64,000 nt of DNA from Mycolicibacterium fluoranthenivorans (GTDB lineage: Bacteria > Actinomycetota > Actinomycetes > Mycobacteriales > Mycobacteriaceae), in the NCBI RefSeq assembly GCF_011758805.1, contig NZ_JAANOW010000001.1:620001-684000 (forward strand), read 5' to 3'. The translations under genes were made by a program, and so were the position numbers. Shown piece by piece: positions 49,933-59,326 of this stretch (positions within the stretch are counted from its first letter, which is position 1; every line of letters begins with the position of its first letter). The notes under the pieces are model-generated. The model searched no databases. It was not told where the DNA came from and saw only the letters and a program-made list of their open reading frames with translations.

Positions 49933-49949
49933 ATCCGATTAAATCGGAT
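49933..49949. promoter_or_regulatory. OhrR operator
   Basis: A perfect palindrome: ATCCGATT and AATCGGAT around a single central A, 28 bp before the ohrR start and 70 bp before ohr. It could control both genes. Confidence 0.78.
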
Positions 49950-49976
49950 CCGATCATTTTTCGCTACGCTGGGGCG

Positions 49977-50423
49977 ATGACACCGGATGTTCCGAAGCTC
50001 GCCGACTTCATGTGCTTCGCGGTCTACTCGGCCAACCTCGCCTACGGGCGGGCCTACAAGCCGATCCTGGACAAACTCGGTGTCACGTACACCCAGTACA
50101 TCGCCATCGTCGCGCTGTGGGAGGAAGACCACCAGACGGTCGGGCAGCTGGGCGACAAGCTGTTCCTGGAGTCCAACACCCTTACGCCGATCCTGAAGAA
50201 ACTCGAATCGGTGGGCTTGGTCACCCGTACCCGCGATCCGCGCGACGAGCGCCAGGTGCTCGTCAGCCTGACCGACGCGGGCCGGGCGCTGCGCGAACAG
50301 GGCGCGGAGATGGATCTGGTCGCCGCGACCGGCCTGTCCCTGGACGAGCTGCGCATCTTGCAGCGCGGGGTGGCCACCCTGCGGGACAACCTGCGCGAGC
50401 ACGTGCAGCAGACGGCGGACTGA
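49977..50423 (+). CDS. ohrR: OhrR-type MarR-family regulator
   Basis: A 148-residue repressor. Cys 13 (FMCFAVYSAN) is the peroxide-sensing cysteine of OhrR, followed by YTQYIAIVALWEED and the winged helix (TVGQLGDKLFLESNTLTPIL, then KKLESVGLVTRTRDPRDERQ). It loses DNA binding when the cysteine is oxidised, releasing ohr. The ATG at 49977 is adjacent to the palindrome. Confidence 0.93.
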   Translation: MTPDVPKLADFMCFAVYSANLAYGRAYKPILDKLGVTYTQYIAIVALWEEDHQTVGQLGDKLFLESNTLTPILKKLESVGLVTRTRDPRDERQVLVSLTDAGRALREQGAEMDLVAATGLSLDELRILQRGVATLRDNLREHVQQTAD

Positions 50424-50433
50424 GCCGGTGAAC

Positions 50434-51465
50434 CTACGGTTGCAGCCGGATCTTCAGGTGTTCGCCCGAGCGTGACATGGCCGCCGCATATCCGGCTGCC
50501 GCGGCGTCCAACGGCATTGTGGTGGTGAAGATTCCGCTGACATCCAGCCGACCGTCCTGCAGCAGCGGGATCAGTTCGGGCCAGGTCTGCTGCACCGGGG
50601 CGGTGGTCAGCCGGATGGTCAGGCTGCGGATCAGGCAGGCCAGTACCGGGAGTGGGTAGGGCTGCAGGTCGTGCACGCCCACAATCGACACGGTCCCACC
50701 GGTACGTACGGTGTCGAGCGCATCGTTGATCGAGGCGTCGGTGCCGACGGCGTCGATCACCGAGTCTGCGCCGAGGCCGTCGGTGAACTCCCGCACCGGC
50801 TGTCCTGACGGCGGCGACACCGGGACGGCCCCCCGTGCCGCCGCGCGGGCGCGGCGGGCCTCCACCGGGTCGACGGCGAAAATCGTGGCAGCGCCCAAAG
50901 CGAAGGCACTCTGTAACGCGCACATGCCGACCGCGCCGAGCCCGATCACCGCGACTGTCCCGCCGATCGGGATGTCCGCGCGTTTGGCGGCAGCCCAGCC
51001 GGTGGCCAGGTTGTCGGTGAGTAGCAGTGCCTGGTCGGTGTCGATACCGTCCGGCAGGGCCAGCAGCTGGAAGTCCGCTGCGGGCACGGCGAGCAGGTCG
51101 GCCTGCGCACCACCGAGCGCTCCCGAGCCGAAGATCTGCGGCCCGCTGACACAGCGGATCGGATCGTGTGTCGCGCAGCCGGGGCAGCGTCCGCAGCCGG
51201 CGACCGAGGACACCAGGACTCGGTCACCCGCAGCGAATCCGGCTACCTCCGAGCCGATTTCGACGACGATGCCCACCGCCTCATGTCCGAGGGCGACGGG
51301 GTCGACGATGGGGTAGTGGCCCTCCAGGAAGTGCAGGTCCGATCCGCAGATGCCGCTGGCGGTCACCTCGACGATGGCGCCATCGGGGCCGGGTAACACC
51401 GGGTCGGGCCGCTCGGCGACGCTGATCTGTCCCGCACTGTCGACGACGACCGCGCGCATACTCAC
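50434..51465 (-). CDS. Zinc-dependent alcohol dehydrogenase (MDR family)
   Basis: A 343-residue enzyme with Cys 40, His 61 and Glu 62 for the catalytic zinc, and four structural cysteines at 91, 94, 97 and 105. The coenzyme loop is VIGLGAVGMCAL. The start overlaps the BVMO stop (ATGA), so the two are cotranscribed. Together they could oxidise an alcohol to a ketone and then to an ester, a common pairing; the substrate is unknown. Confidence 0.92.
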   Translation of the reverse strand: MSMRAVVVDSAGQISVAERPDPVLPGPDGAIVEVTASGICGSDLHFLEGHYPIVDPVALGHEAVGIVVEIGSEVAGFAAGDRVLVSSVAGCGRCPGCATHDPIRCVSGPQIFGSGALGGAQADLLAVPAADFQLLALPDGIDTDQALLLTDNLATGWAAAKRADIPIGGTVAVIGLGAVGMCALQSAFALGAATIFAVDPVEARRARAAARGAVPVSPPSGQPVREFTDGLGADSVIDAVGTDASINDALDTVRTGGTVSIVGVHDLQPYPLPVLACLIRSLTIRLTTAPVQQTWPELIPLLQDGRLDVSGIFTTTMPLDAAAAGYAAAMSRSGEHLKIRLQP

Positions 51466-53372
51466 GCCTCCTGATAGTCGGAGAAGAGGGGTTCATCGAT
51501 GGCGGAACGATATTCGGACAGCCGCCACGGGCTGACGGTGTGGATCTCACCGTCGGCGTTCTTGAAATACGAATGCTTGACCGACGGGTGCGCCCACACC
51601 GTCTTGCGGATCGCCTCCTGGGACCGGGCATGCCACGCGGCGGTGGGTTCGGGTAGGGGCTCCATGGATCGCAGACCCGCAGTGATGAGGTGCTCGAGGC
51701 ACTTGTTGATGTAGCGCATCTGCAGCTCGGAGTTCATGATGAGACTGCCGCCGTGCGCGAGGTGCGTGCCGGGTCCGTAGGTCATGAAGAAGTTGGGAAA
51801 GCCGGGCACCGTGATTCCGCGGTAGGCGAACGGTCTGCTGCCCCATCGGGCGTGTAGGTCGGTACCGTCGCGGCCGGTGACCGTCATTGGGAAAAGTACA
51901 TCGGTGGCTCGAAATCCGGTGGCGTACACGATGATATCGACCTTGTGCTCGACGCCGTCGGAGGTGACGATCCCGGTCGGCGTGATGCGTTCGATCGGAG
52001 TACGGATCAGATCGACATTGTCGCGCTTGAGGGTGGACAGCCAGCTGCCGTTGTCCTGCAAGGTGCGCTTGCCGGTGGCCGGGTAGTCGGGCAGCACCTT
52101 GGCGAGCAGTTCGGGATCGTCACCGACCTGGGTGGTGATCCAGTCGGTGAACATGATGCGAGCGAGGGCGTTGATCTCGCTGACGGCGTTACCCTGGTCT
52201 GGGTAGTCGGGGTCGACTCGGGCGGCGTCGAGACCCTTGTCCGCGCCGGGCCACAGCAGCAGGAACCGGTACCACCGGCCGTAGAACGGCAGGTGCTGCA
52301 TGGCCCAGCGGGCGCCCTCGGGTACCCGGTCGTGATACATCGGGTTGGGGAACATCCACTGGGCAGTCCGCTGGAACACCGTCAGATGCGCCACCTTGTC
52401 CGCGATGGCCGGGGCGATCTGAAATCCGCTGGCGCCGGCGCCTATCAGTGCGACGCGCTGGCCGGTGACATCGACGCTGTGATCCCACTTCGCCGAGTGG
52501 AATGCGGGTCCGGCGAACGTCTGCGCCCCGGGAAACTCGGGGATCTGTGGCCGGTTGAGCTGGCCGACAGCGGTGATCACGGCATTGGCGGTGAGCGTCT
52601 GCGTGCCGCCGGCGGTACGCACCGTGACATGCCAGCGCTCGTCTTGCCAGGTGGCGGAGAGGACCTCGGTGTTCCACCGGATATGCGGCTCCAGGCCGTG
52701 TCGGTCCACCACCTCGCGGAAGTACTGGCGCAGCTCGGGTTGTTCGGCGAAGAAGTGGTCCCAGTGATTGCTCGGTTCGAAGCTGAAACAGTAGAAGTGG
52801 TTGGCGACATCGACACGCGCGCCGGGATAGCTGTTCTCCCACCAGGTTCCGCCGGGTCCGGCATTCTTCTCCACGATGGTGAAGGGAATGCCGGCTTGGG
52901 TGAGCCGCACGCCCGCCAGCACACCGGACTCTCCGCAGCCGATGACGATGACACTGAAGTCGTCGGCGACCTGGAGTGCTGTCGGACGCCGGGGGTCGGC
53001 ACCCTCCAGATCCAGCTCCTCGAGCATCAGCGCCATATTGTCCGGGTCGACGGGTTCGCAGGCGGCCCAGTCGAGCATCTCTTCGACCAGCTCGGAGGGC
53101 AGTGGGTCGGGTACCGGGCAGCCGCGGTCGCGGTAGTCGGCGATGACCGGCAGCGCGGCGGCGCGGGCGCGGGCTTTGTCCGCCTCGCTCATGAAGCCCT
53201 GCACCTCGTTGAGGAACAGTCCGGCCTGTGTGAAGTCGCGGATGTAGGACGGGTCGCCCGTGATGTGCACCAGCGACAGCAGCAGGGTGGGGATGCTGAC
53301 GTCCTCCAGCGCCGTGGTGATGTCGATGTCCGGCGTATCGAACGGTTGTCCGACGTGGAAGCTACGCGTCAC
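51462..53372 (-). CDS. Type I Baeyer-Villiger monooxygenase (flavin monooxygenase)
   Basis: A 636-residue FAD/NADPH enzyme. The FAD loop is IGCGESG (144-150) and the NADPH loop IGAGASG (310-316). The fingerprint FxGxxxHxxxWD is present as Phe 286, Gly 288, His 292, Trp 296 and Asp 297, which marks type I BVMOs. The 130-residue N-terminal extension is longer than in small members and matches the larger class. It inserts oxygen next to a ketone. It lies upstream of an alcohol dehydrogenase. GTG start. Confidence 0.93.
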   Translation of the reverse strand: MTRSFHVGQPFDTPDIDITTALEDVSIPTLLLSLVHITGDPSYIRDFTQAGLFLNEVQGFMSEADKARARAAALPVIADYRDRGCPVPDPLPSELVEEMLDWAACEPVDPDNMALMLEELDLEGADPRRPTALQVADDFSVIVIGCGESGVLAGVRLTQAGIPFTIVEKNAGPGGTWWENSYPGARVDVANHFYCFSFEPSNHWDHFFAEQPELRQYFREVVDRHGLEPHIRWNTEVLSATWQDERWHVTVRTAGGTQTLTANAVITAVGQLNRPQIPEFPGAQTFAGPAFHSAKWDHSVDVTGQRVALIGAGASGFQIAPAIADKVAHLTVFQRTAQWMFPNPMYHDRVPEGARWAMQHLPFYGRWYRFLLLWPGADKGLDAARVDPDYPDQGNAVSEINALARIMFTDWITTQVGDDPELLAKVLPDYPATGKRTLQDNGSWLSTLKRDNVDLIRTPIERITPTGIVTSDGVEHKVDIIVYATGFRATDVLFPMTVTGRDGTDLHARWGSRPFAYRGITVPGFPNFFMTYGPGTHLAHGGSLIMNSELQMRYINKCLEHLITAGLRSMEPLPEPTAAWHARSQEAIRKTVWAHPSVKHSYFKNADGEIHTVSPWRLSEYRSAIDEPLFSDYQEA

Positions 53373-53439
53373 GCGGGGTTACGCTACTCGTCGTAGCGTT
53401 ATAGGACAAGGGTTGCCGGCCCGCCGTGCCGGTGACTCG

Positions 53440-54729
53440 TCAGCGGAAGGCGAAGTACCTCAGCCACAGGTAGGGTGCGGCGATCGCGATTGTCAGGATG
53501 GTGACGATCGCGCCCTTACGGGTGAACTCCCAGAAGCTGATCGGATGGCCTTCGCGGGCCGCGATACCGAGCATGACGACGTTGGCGCTGGCCCCGACCG
53601 CGGTGAGGTTTCCGCCGAAGTCGGCGCCGGCCGCCAGTGCCCACCAAAGTGCATGCGTCTGAACAGGATCGGTGATGGCGGCGGTCAGGTCGGCGACGAC
53701 CGGGCTCATTGTCGCCACGTACGGGATGTTGTCGATGATGCCGGAAAGTCCGGCGGACACGATCAGGATGAGCATCGTCGCGGCGAGCGCATGGCCGCCG
53801 GTGACATCGGCGGCCAGTCGGGCGAGATCGCCGATCGCGCCGGTCCTCACCAGTGCCCCGACGAGGACGAACAGGCCGATGAAGAACAGCAGGGTTTCCC
53901 ATTCGACGCTGCCGAGGTAGTCCTCGCGGTCGACACCGGAGATCAGAATGAGCAGCCCCGCGCCCAGCAATGCCACGATTGAGGGTGCGATATGTATGAC
54001 GGAATGGCCGATGAAGGCGATGAATACCAGTGCCAGCACCAGCCCGCACTTCGTCAGCAGCCGTGGGTCGCGGATCGCCTCGCGCTCATTGAGCGACATC
54101 ACGTCTGCGACCCGGTCCGGATCAACGGCGAACGCCCCCCGGAACAGGATCGGCAGGACGAGCACAAAGGCCACCAGCACGATGACCACCAGGGGAGCCA
54201 TGTGCATCAGAAAGTCGTTGAAGGACAGTCCGGCTCGGCTGGCGATGATGATGTTGGGTGGGTCGCCCACCAGGGTGGCGGCACCGCCGATATTGGAGGC
54301 GAATACCTCTGCCATCAGAAACGGCACCGGTGTGAGTGCGAGACGCTCACATACCAGCAGGGTGACCGGTGCGATCAACAGCACGGTGGTGACGTTGTCG
54401 AGGAATGCCGAGGCGACCGCGGTGATGACCACCAGCAGGACGATCACTCGTAGCCCGGACCCGCCGGCGCGTTTGGTGGCCCAGATCGCCGCATATTCGA
54501 ATACACCGGTCTGGCGCAGCACTCCGACGATGATCATCATGCCGAGAAGCAGGAAGATGACATCCCAGTCGATGCCGGCGTCGTGCGAATAGAACACGTC
54601 CTCGGAGCCGACGATGCCGAGCATCACTACGACGGCGGCACCGGTGAGCGCTGCCTTGACCTTGGGCACCCGCTCGGTGGCGATCAACACGTAGGACACC
54701 ACGAAGACCAGGACTGCGACCGTGGTCAT
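53440..54729 (-). CDS. SLC13/ArsB-like ion transporter
   Basis: A 429-residue membrane protein with about eleven or twelve helices, in the two-repeat layout of the ion-transporter superfamily. Hairpin motifs are [20 protein letters not shown] and [18 protein letters not shown], as in ArsB and NhaD-like transporters. The substrate might be arsenite, Na+/H+ or a dicarboxylate. The gene follows a CBS-domain gene by about 28 bp. No arsenic genes are adjacent, so arsenite transport is not supported by context. Confidence 0.85.
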   Translation of the reverse strand: MTTVAVLVFVVSYVLIATERVPKVKAALTGAAVVVMLGIVGSEDVFYSHDAGIDWDVIFLLLGMMIIVGVLRQTGVFEYAAIWATKRAGGSGLRVIVLLVVITAVASAFLDNVTTVLLIAPVTLLVCERLALTPVPFLMAEVFASNIGGAATLVGDPPNIIIASRAGLSFNDFLMHMAPLVVIVLVAFVLVLPILFRGAFAVDPDRVADVMSLNEREAIRDPRLLTKCGLVLALVFIAFIGHSVIHIAPSIVALLGAGLLILISGVDREDYLGSVEWETLLFFIGLFVLVGALVRTGAIGDLARLAADVTGGHALAATMLILIVSAGLSGIIDNIPYVATMSPVVADLTAAITDPVQTHALWWALAAGADFGGNLTAVGASANVVMLGIAAREGHPISFWEFTRKGAIVTILTIAIAAPYLWLRYFAFR

Positions 54730-54757
54730 CGCGGCTCACCGCTTCGGCAGGGTTCCT

Positions 54758-55204
54758 TCAGAGTGATCGCAGTGCGACCTCTAGTAGCCGGGACGCGGTG
54801 ATGACTCCTATCAGGTTCTTGCCCGCGAGCACCGCGACCAGCGGAGCGCGTTCGTGCGCCATGATCGCGGCGACCTCCACGATCGTGTCGTCCGCCTTTA
54901 CCGTCGGCATGTCCGGGCGTTCGTTGGGGAGTACCGCGGCGACCGACTTCCCGCTCAGCTTGTCGGCGATGCGGTCGGCCATCGACTCGCTGAGCACTCC
55001 CGCCAGTGCTGGGTCGTCGCGGACGTATCCGGGTATGAGCAGGCGGACCACCTCCGACGCAGGCAAGATCGTCGTCGGACAGCCGTTCTCGTCGGTTACC
55101 ACAAGCCCCGCGAGCCGGTGCTCGGCCATCAGTCGCACCGCGTCCAGGGCGCTGGAGTCGGCTGCGACGACGGGGAATTCTTCGGCGATCTGCTCGGCGC
55201 GCAC
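54758..55204 (-). CDS. CBS-domain protein
   Basis: A 148-residue protein with a pair of CBS motifs: SSALDAVRLMAEHRLAGLVV (about 18-37) and DTIVEVAAIMAHERAPLVAV (about 106-125), the second followed by GVITASRLLEVAL. CBS pairs bind adenine nucleotides and often regulate transport. Its position just before the ion transporter suggests it controls it, perhaps as in the CBS-linked Cl- and Mg transporters. GTG start. Confidence 0.88.
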   Translation of the reverse strand: MRAEQIAEEFPVVAADSSALDAVRLMAEHRLAGLVVTDENGCPTTILPASEVVRLLIPGYVRDDPALAGVLSESMADRIADKLSGKSVAAVLPNERPDMPTVKADDTIVEVAAIMAHERAPLVAVLAGKNLIGVITASRLLEVALRSL

Positions 55205-55441
55205 AGGTAGACATTACGTCGAGGGCAGGCATTGCGGCTGCGGCTGGGCAGTTTTGAGCTAAAACCTGCACGCAATCAACGACCACGTCCCCCGCGGTTA
55301 CGTTCACGGCGACACTCCCAGTACAAACGTCGGTTCACCTCCCTGCACTTCGTGCCTCAACATGCCTTGGCCGCCCGGAACGGGCAACGTGGTGGCGCGA
55401 CACGCGCCTGCCCACGACGACGACGGTGGACCGCGCGGCAC

Positions 55442-56617
55442 CTACATAGGGTATTCGGGTAGGTCCATATCGTCTGAGAAGCCGCGTGCCAGCAGGCGAT
55501 CGGTCCCTCGAGCTGAGTTCATCACTCGCATGGCGAAGTCGCGGAAAGCAATACCCGGTGCGGTTTTTGTGGCGAAAACCGAGAGATATCTCCGTGCACT
55601 GGCTTGCTTGCGTGCGATGAAGCGGCGCAGCCGAGCTTCGTATGCCGGGAAAGCATGCCGGTAGTCGCCGTGGGTGACGAGTTCTCCGGCAAGAATGTAG
55701 GCCTCGGTCATGGCCAGTCCTGTGCCCTCGCCGCCGAGCAGTGATATGCACGCCGCGGCGTCGCCGACGAGAACCGTCCGGCCTTGGGACCACCGGTCGA
55801 GACGAACCTGGCTGACGGTGTCAAAGTAGAGGTCGTCGACGTGGCCGAGAGCGTCGATCATGTCTGGACACTCCCAGCCCAGCCCACCGAACTCGCGCTG
55901 TAACAGGGCAATACGCTCGTGGTGCGTATCGGGAACGAAGGGCCGGCCGGAGCGGAAAATGAACAGGAGCATGGTGTGGTCACCGCGTAGGGCGAACCTG
56001 CCCACGCTGTGTCCCGGTGCGCTGTAGGTCATGTACACCAGGTCGTTGCGGGGCTGATAGCCGTCGACGACGGCGGCGGCGACCATGCATCCGAGATAGT
56101 GCTCGACGTTGGTGTCGCGCCCGAAGACCAGCCGACGCACGTTGGAGTGCAGTCCGTCGGCGCCGACGATCAGATCGAACTCGCGGGTCGGTCCGTTCAG
56201 GAAGCTCAGGCAGACACCGTCCTCGTGCTCGGTGACGGCGGTGATGCTGTCGCCGAACACCGTTTCCACTTCGCCGCCGATGGTGGCGTAGATGGTGGCG
56301 GCCAGATCGCCGCGCGGGAGGCTGGTGAATTTGTCCTTGGTGACGCGGTGAAACCCGGCGGTGTCCAGGGTGGCGCGGGTGTGGCCGTCGGAGGTGACTG
56401 AGCGGAAGGACTGCACGTGGTAGCCGAGCTGCTGGATGGTTGTTTCGATTCCCATCCTGCGTGCGACTTCGTAACCGAGACCCCAGAAGTCGATGACGTA
56501 CCCGCCGGTGCGCAACTTCGGCGCCACCTCGATCAGCGTCGGCTCGTGGCCTGCCCGCGCCAGCCAGTAGGCCAGCGTTGGTCCCGCCACGCCGACCCCG
56601 CTGATGGCGATCTTCAA
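55442..56617 (-). CDS. FAD-dependent monooxygenase (PHBH/TetX-like)
   Basis: A 391-residue aromatic-hydroxylase-type flavoprotein. Motifs are KIAISGVGVAGPTLAYWLAR (FAD loop), the DG motif LIVGADGLHSNVR and the GD motif VLVGDAAACISLLGGEGTGL. Length fits the single-component class with substrate unknown. A TTG start with AAAGG 8 nt upstream is favoured; a GTG three codons earlier (56626) is the alternative. It is separate from the lipoprotein operon 52 bp upstream, which runs in the same direction, so cotranscription is possible. Confidence 0.88.
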   Translation of the reverse strand: MKIAISGVGVAGPTLAYWLARAGHEPTLIEVAPKLRTGGYVIDFWGLGYEVARRMGIETTIQQLGYHVQSFRSVTSDGHTRATLDTAGFHRVTKDKFTSLPRGDLAATIYATIGGEVETVFGDSITAVTEHEDGVCLSFLNGPTREFDLIVGADGLHSNVRRLVFGRDTNVEHYLGCMVAAAVVDGYQPRNDLVYMTYSAPGHSVGRFALRGDHTMLLFIFRSGRPFVPDTHHERIALLQREFGGLGWECPDMIDALGHVDDLYFDTVSQVRLDRWSQGRTVLVGDAAACISLLGGEGTGLAMTEAYILAGELVTHGDYRHAFPAYEARLRRFIARKQASARRYLSVFATKTAPGIAFRDFAMRVMNSARGTDRLLARGFSDDMDLPEYPM

Positions 56618-56669
56618 CGTGGTCACCTTTCTCGCCGTCGGGGATTCGGACGCGCTGATGGGTCTGCGC

Positions 56670-57068
56670 CTAGCGTTCTGCAGCCCTTTCCACGATGTGT
56701 TCGTAGGCGGTCCGGTCTGCAGGGCTGATGGGTTCGGCGAACACCAGGACGATGTCCTCGACGACGTAGCTGTTGGTGGTGTTACCGGCGTAGCGTTCGG
56801 CGGGGCCGCTCTGGGCGAACTTGACGATCGATACCGTGTCGGAGTCGACGGCGCCGGTGCAGTGCAGCTGTGGGCACTTCGCGGCCGTGACATCGTGTGC
56901 GTTCGGCGTCGGCATCCCGGAGTGCGTGATGGCGTCGGCAACATCCCTGGCGGACAATCGATTCAGTGGCATCCCAGCCTCCGGTGCGGGGGTGGTGCTG
57001 GATGCCGGATTGCTTGCGCAGGATGTCAGCGCGAGGAGGGCGGCGGCGACAAGCATCGGCATTCTCAC
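56670..57068 (-). CDS. Small lipoprotein, paired-cysteine family (third gene of MarR operon set)
   Basis: A 132-residue lipoprotein: signal MPMLVAAALLALTSC-type with lipobox LTSC near residue 17, then a Pro/Thr linker and a compact domain. The domain has HDVTAAKCPQLHC (C-x4-C), then SDTVSIVKF and VVEDIVLVFAEP. It matches the lipoproteins at 57065-57505 and 60198-60638 in these positions. The GTG start overlaps the stop of the preceding gene (GTGA). Function unknown. Confidence 0.8.
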   Translation of the reverse strand: MRMPMLVAAALLALTSCASNPASSTTPAPEAGMPLNRLSARDVADAITHSGMPTPNAHDVTAAKCPQLHCTGAVDSDTVSIVKFAQSGPAERYAGNTTNSYVVEDIVLVFAEPISPADRTAYEHIVERAAER

Positions 57069-57505
57069 TGCACGGCCTCCGTAACTGTCGACCACAGTTG
57101 TTCCCGTTCAATGGTACTGAGCACTGGCGAGAACGTGACGACGATGTTGGCCGCGGTGCGAACACTGTGCCGGCGGGCGTAGCTTTGGGCAGCTGCGGCG
57201 GTGGCGAACGAGGTGACCTGGACAGTGTCGGTGATCACCGATTGCTGGCATTGCCGGTCGTGGCAGGTCTGGTCGGTGACGTCCAAGGGATGGGCCGTAG
57301 GCTGCCCGTGTCGACCGAGGAAGTGGATGACCGCCCACGCGGACACGGGCCCCTGTGTGGGACTCCCGAGTTGTTGTACCGCCGTCGACCCGCTCAGCGG
57401 TGCCGAGGAAGAGGCGGATGCAGGTCCGGCTTGCTGGTGGCCGCTGCACGCGCCGGTGACGGCCGCGAGCGCGAGGATGACGACGGGCCTCAGGAGCGCT
57501 TGCAT
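57065..57505 (-). CDS. Small lipoprotein, paired-cysteine family
   Basis: A 146-residue lipoprotein. The signal ends AAVTGAC (lipobox GAC near residue 20). The domain has LDVTDQTCHDRQC (C-x4-C), QSVITDTVQVTSF, AQSYARRHSV and NIVVTFSP, shared with the two relatives. The start lies inside the end of the larger lipoprotein gene, a 16-bp overlap. It resembles no characterised family known to me. Confidence 0.82.
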   Translation of the reverse strand: MQALLRPVVILALAAVTGACSGHQQAGPASASSSAPLSGSTAVQQLGSPTQGPVSAWAVIHFLGRHGQPTAHPLDVTDQTCHDRQCQQSVITDTVQVTSFATAAAAQSYARRHSVRTAANIVVTFSPVLSTIEREQLWSTVTEAVQ

Positions 57506-58512
57506 GACTCGTAGGTGTTGATGAGTGCCAATTCGGTAGTCGGCGGTTGGTAGACGCGGTAGTCCCGGTCGGTGCACCCGCGGGTGGTGACGGCTAACGG
57601 GCCGGTAGCCCGGCCGTCGCCGTTGATATGACCCTGGATCTGATCGGTCGCGGTGTACAAGACTGGTTGCGGCAGCGCCGCGACCAGCGGTAGATGTCGG
57701 CGTGCAAGCGCCTCAGCGTCGGCGGGATCGTGCGAGACGGTTTTCTCCGCCACCCATACCGGGGCCTTGACCCGTCCCCCGATGGTCAGCTTGCTCTGAT
57801 GTGGAATCGCTTGGTCGGTGTTGATCTGCGCCCACAGCGCAAGTTCCTGTTCGGTGGGGTAACGGTGTGTGGATTTGATATCGCCGGGATGCCGGACTCC
57901 GGTGCTGATGGTCCAGGTGAACGACGCCAATTCGGGATACCGGTTGGTCAGCGTGGTGATTGCCGCGGCGGCGTCGCGGTAGTCGGTGTCGTCGGCGAGC
58001 TGGATCGAACCGGTGCGGAAATGGCCCCACTCCTGGATTGGCTGTCGCCCGTCGGGGTGGGCGATGTTGGCGCGCAGGGTTACCGTCGCGGTGGGGAAGT
58101 CGTGTCGTAGTCGCGCCCAGTCCTCGGCTTGGGCGATGACCTCTTCGTCGTTGACGATCGGCAGCCGGCCACCGTCGATCGCGAACACGTTCCAGCCGTC
58201 GTGGGCGTCGAACTCTGTTCGGTATCCGGTGAAGTCGGCTTCACGCAGGCCGCGCAGATACCGGGACACGACGGCGCCGAGTTCGTCCGCACTGATGTCT
58301 ACTGCGGTCTCGGCATCGATCGTGAGGCTCACCCGCCCTTGGTTGGGGAGGTTGGTGGTCTTACTGCTGACTGAGTTCACCCCGGGCATGTGGCTGATCT
58401 CGTCGGCCAACCTCGCGACCTCGGTGTGCCGATCCGGTGGAGTCGCGGCGCATCCGCTTAGTAGCACTGTCGCCAGCGTCGACACGACCAGGCCGGTACG
58501 CCGCACAATCAC
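57490..58512 (-). CDS. Large lipoprotein of unknown function
   Basis: A 340-residue lipoprotein with lipobox LLSGC (Cys 21). The mature part has repeated alpha/beta text: two similar halves, around 30-120 (SHMPGVNSVSSKTTNLPN, RVSLTIDAETAVDIS) and 130-230 (NDEEVIAQAEDWARLRH, TATVTLRANIA), which suggests duplicated domains. A C-terminal pair of cysteines (TTRGCTDRDYR, TYESCKRS) may bond. It overlaps the reductase stop via GTGA and belongs to the MarR-controlled operon. No family recognised. Confidence 0.82.
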   Translation of the reverse strand: MIVRRTGLVVSTLATVLLSGCAATPPDRHTEVARLADEISHMPGVNSVSSKTTNLPNQGRVSLTIDAETAVDISADELGAVVSRYLRGLREADFTGYRTEFDAHDGWNVFAIDGGRLPIVNDEEVIAQAEDWARLRHDFPTATVTLRANIAHPDGRQPIQEWGHFRTGSIQLADDTDYRDAAAAITTLTNRYPELASFTWTISTGVRHPGDIKSTHRYPTEQELALWAQINTDQAIPHQSKLTIGGRVKAPVWVAEKTVSHDPADAEALARRHLPLVAALPQPVLYTATDQIQGHINGDGRATGPLAVTTRGCTDRDYRVYQPPTTELALINTYESCKRS

Positions 58513-58997
58513 GTCGCACCCTCGGGAACGAAACGGACGAACGGCAGCCGCTGGCCCACCTGGTGATAATCGCCGGCGGATCCGTCCACCGAGAACCCCA
58601 TCAGCCGCGGTAACAGAAGTCGGGCGATGAGACGGTGCCGGACCGCATAGCGGGTGAACACTTCAGCGCCTTCGTCTGCGCTCAAAGGGACAGCGGTCAC
58701 GGCGATGACCCGACCATTCACCTCGATGGTCGACTGTGGGGTGGCGAGGACATTGCGGTACCAGGCAGCGGTCGGGCCCCACCCCGAGGCGACGGTGTAG
58801 GTGCCGGTGTGCGGGTCGTGCTCGACTACTTCGAGGACCACTTGCCGGTCTTTGCCGGTGACGCGACCGGTGTGATGCAGCAGCAGGAAGCGGTTGCCGA
58901 ACAACCAACCCAGATGTGCCTTGTACGCCGCGATCGGGGCTCGATAGAGCAGTCTGTTCAGCCCTGAGGGTGGTCGGACGTGTTTGACGATCTTCAC
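58509..58997 (-). CDS. Deazaflavin (F420)-dependent nitroreductase-family oxidoreductase (Ddn-like)
   Basis: A 162-residue split-barrel protein. It has LLLHHTGRVTGKDRQVVLEVV and VASGWGPTAAWYRNVLATPQ, the usual F420-binding stretches of the mycobacterial Ddn group. Members use F420H2 to reduce quinones or nitro compounds. A GTG start at 58997 is chosen because upstream ATG codons fall inside an operator palindrome. It is first in the operon with three lipoproteins, and divergent from a MarR gene. Confidence 0.9.
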   Translation of the reverse strand: MKIVKHVRPPSGLNRLLYRAPIAAYKAHLGWLFGNRFLLLHHTGRVTGKDRQVVLEVVEHDPHTGTYTVASGWGPTAAWYRNVLATPQSTIEVNGRVIAVTAVPLSADEGAEVFTRYAVRHRLIARLLLPRLMGFSVDGSAGDYHQVGQRLPFVRFVPEGAT

Positions 58998-59026
58998 CCT
59001 CCGTGTCCCCTCTCGGTCGAACTGAT

Positions 59027-59049
59027 CATAATGCAATAGTTGCATTATG
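59027..59049. promoter_or_regulatory. MarR operator: 23-bp palindrome
   Basis: CATAATGCAA and TTGCATTATG are perfect 10-bp arms around TAG. It lies 30 bp before the reductase start and about 280 bp before the MarR start, so it probably overlaps the operon promoter. The core TGCAA-N-AGTTGCA recurs at 60116-60136. Confidence 0.85.
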
Positions 59050-59326
59050 CAATGGTAGGTCCCGCGAGAGGGGGGTGGCGGTGCTCCGCGAGCCGCCGAG
59101 CATGAGGGCGAACTCCGGACATTGGGCCGATGCCGCCGACGATCATCTGCATCGGTGGACCTGGACCCGGGTGGGCCGCCGAGTATCACCCATGTGGACA
59201 CGAGGCGGACGCCGTAGTGACTGCTTTTATCCGGCCGATGGACGCGGAATCGACTGCCGAATGCCGAGTGTATCGGGGTCGTGCGTGTGGGGCCCTCCGG
59301 TATTGTTGCGCTCAGGAGGGGCCGAA

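Noticed and set aside
53440..54729. Annotation as an arsenite efflux pump
   Set aside because: The fold fits ArsB-like transporters but no arsR, arsC or related gene is present, and the neighbour is a CBS protein.
54726..55307. A 193-residue minus-strand frame over the CBS gene
   Set aside because: Same strand but different frame from the CBS-domain gene, which has two clear CBS motifs; Arg/Gly-rich shadow text.
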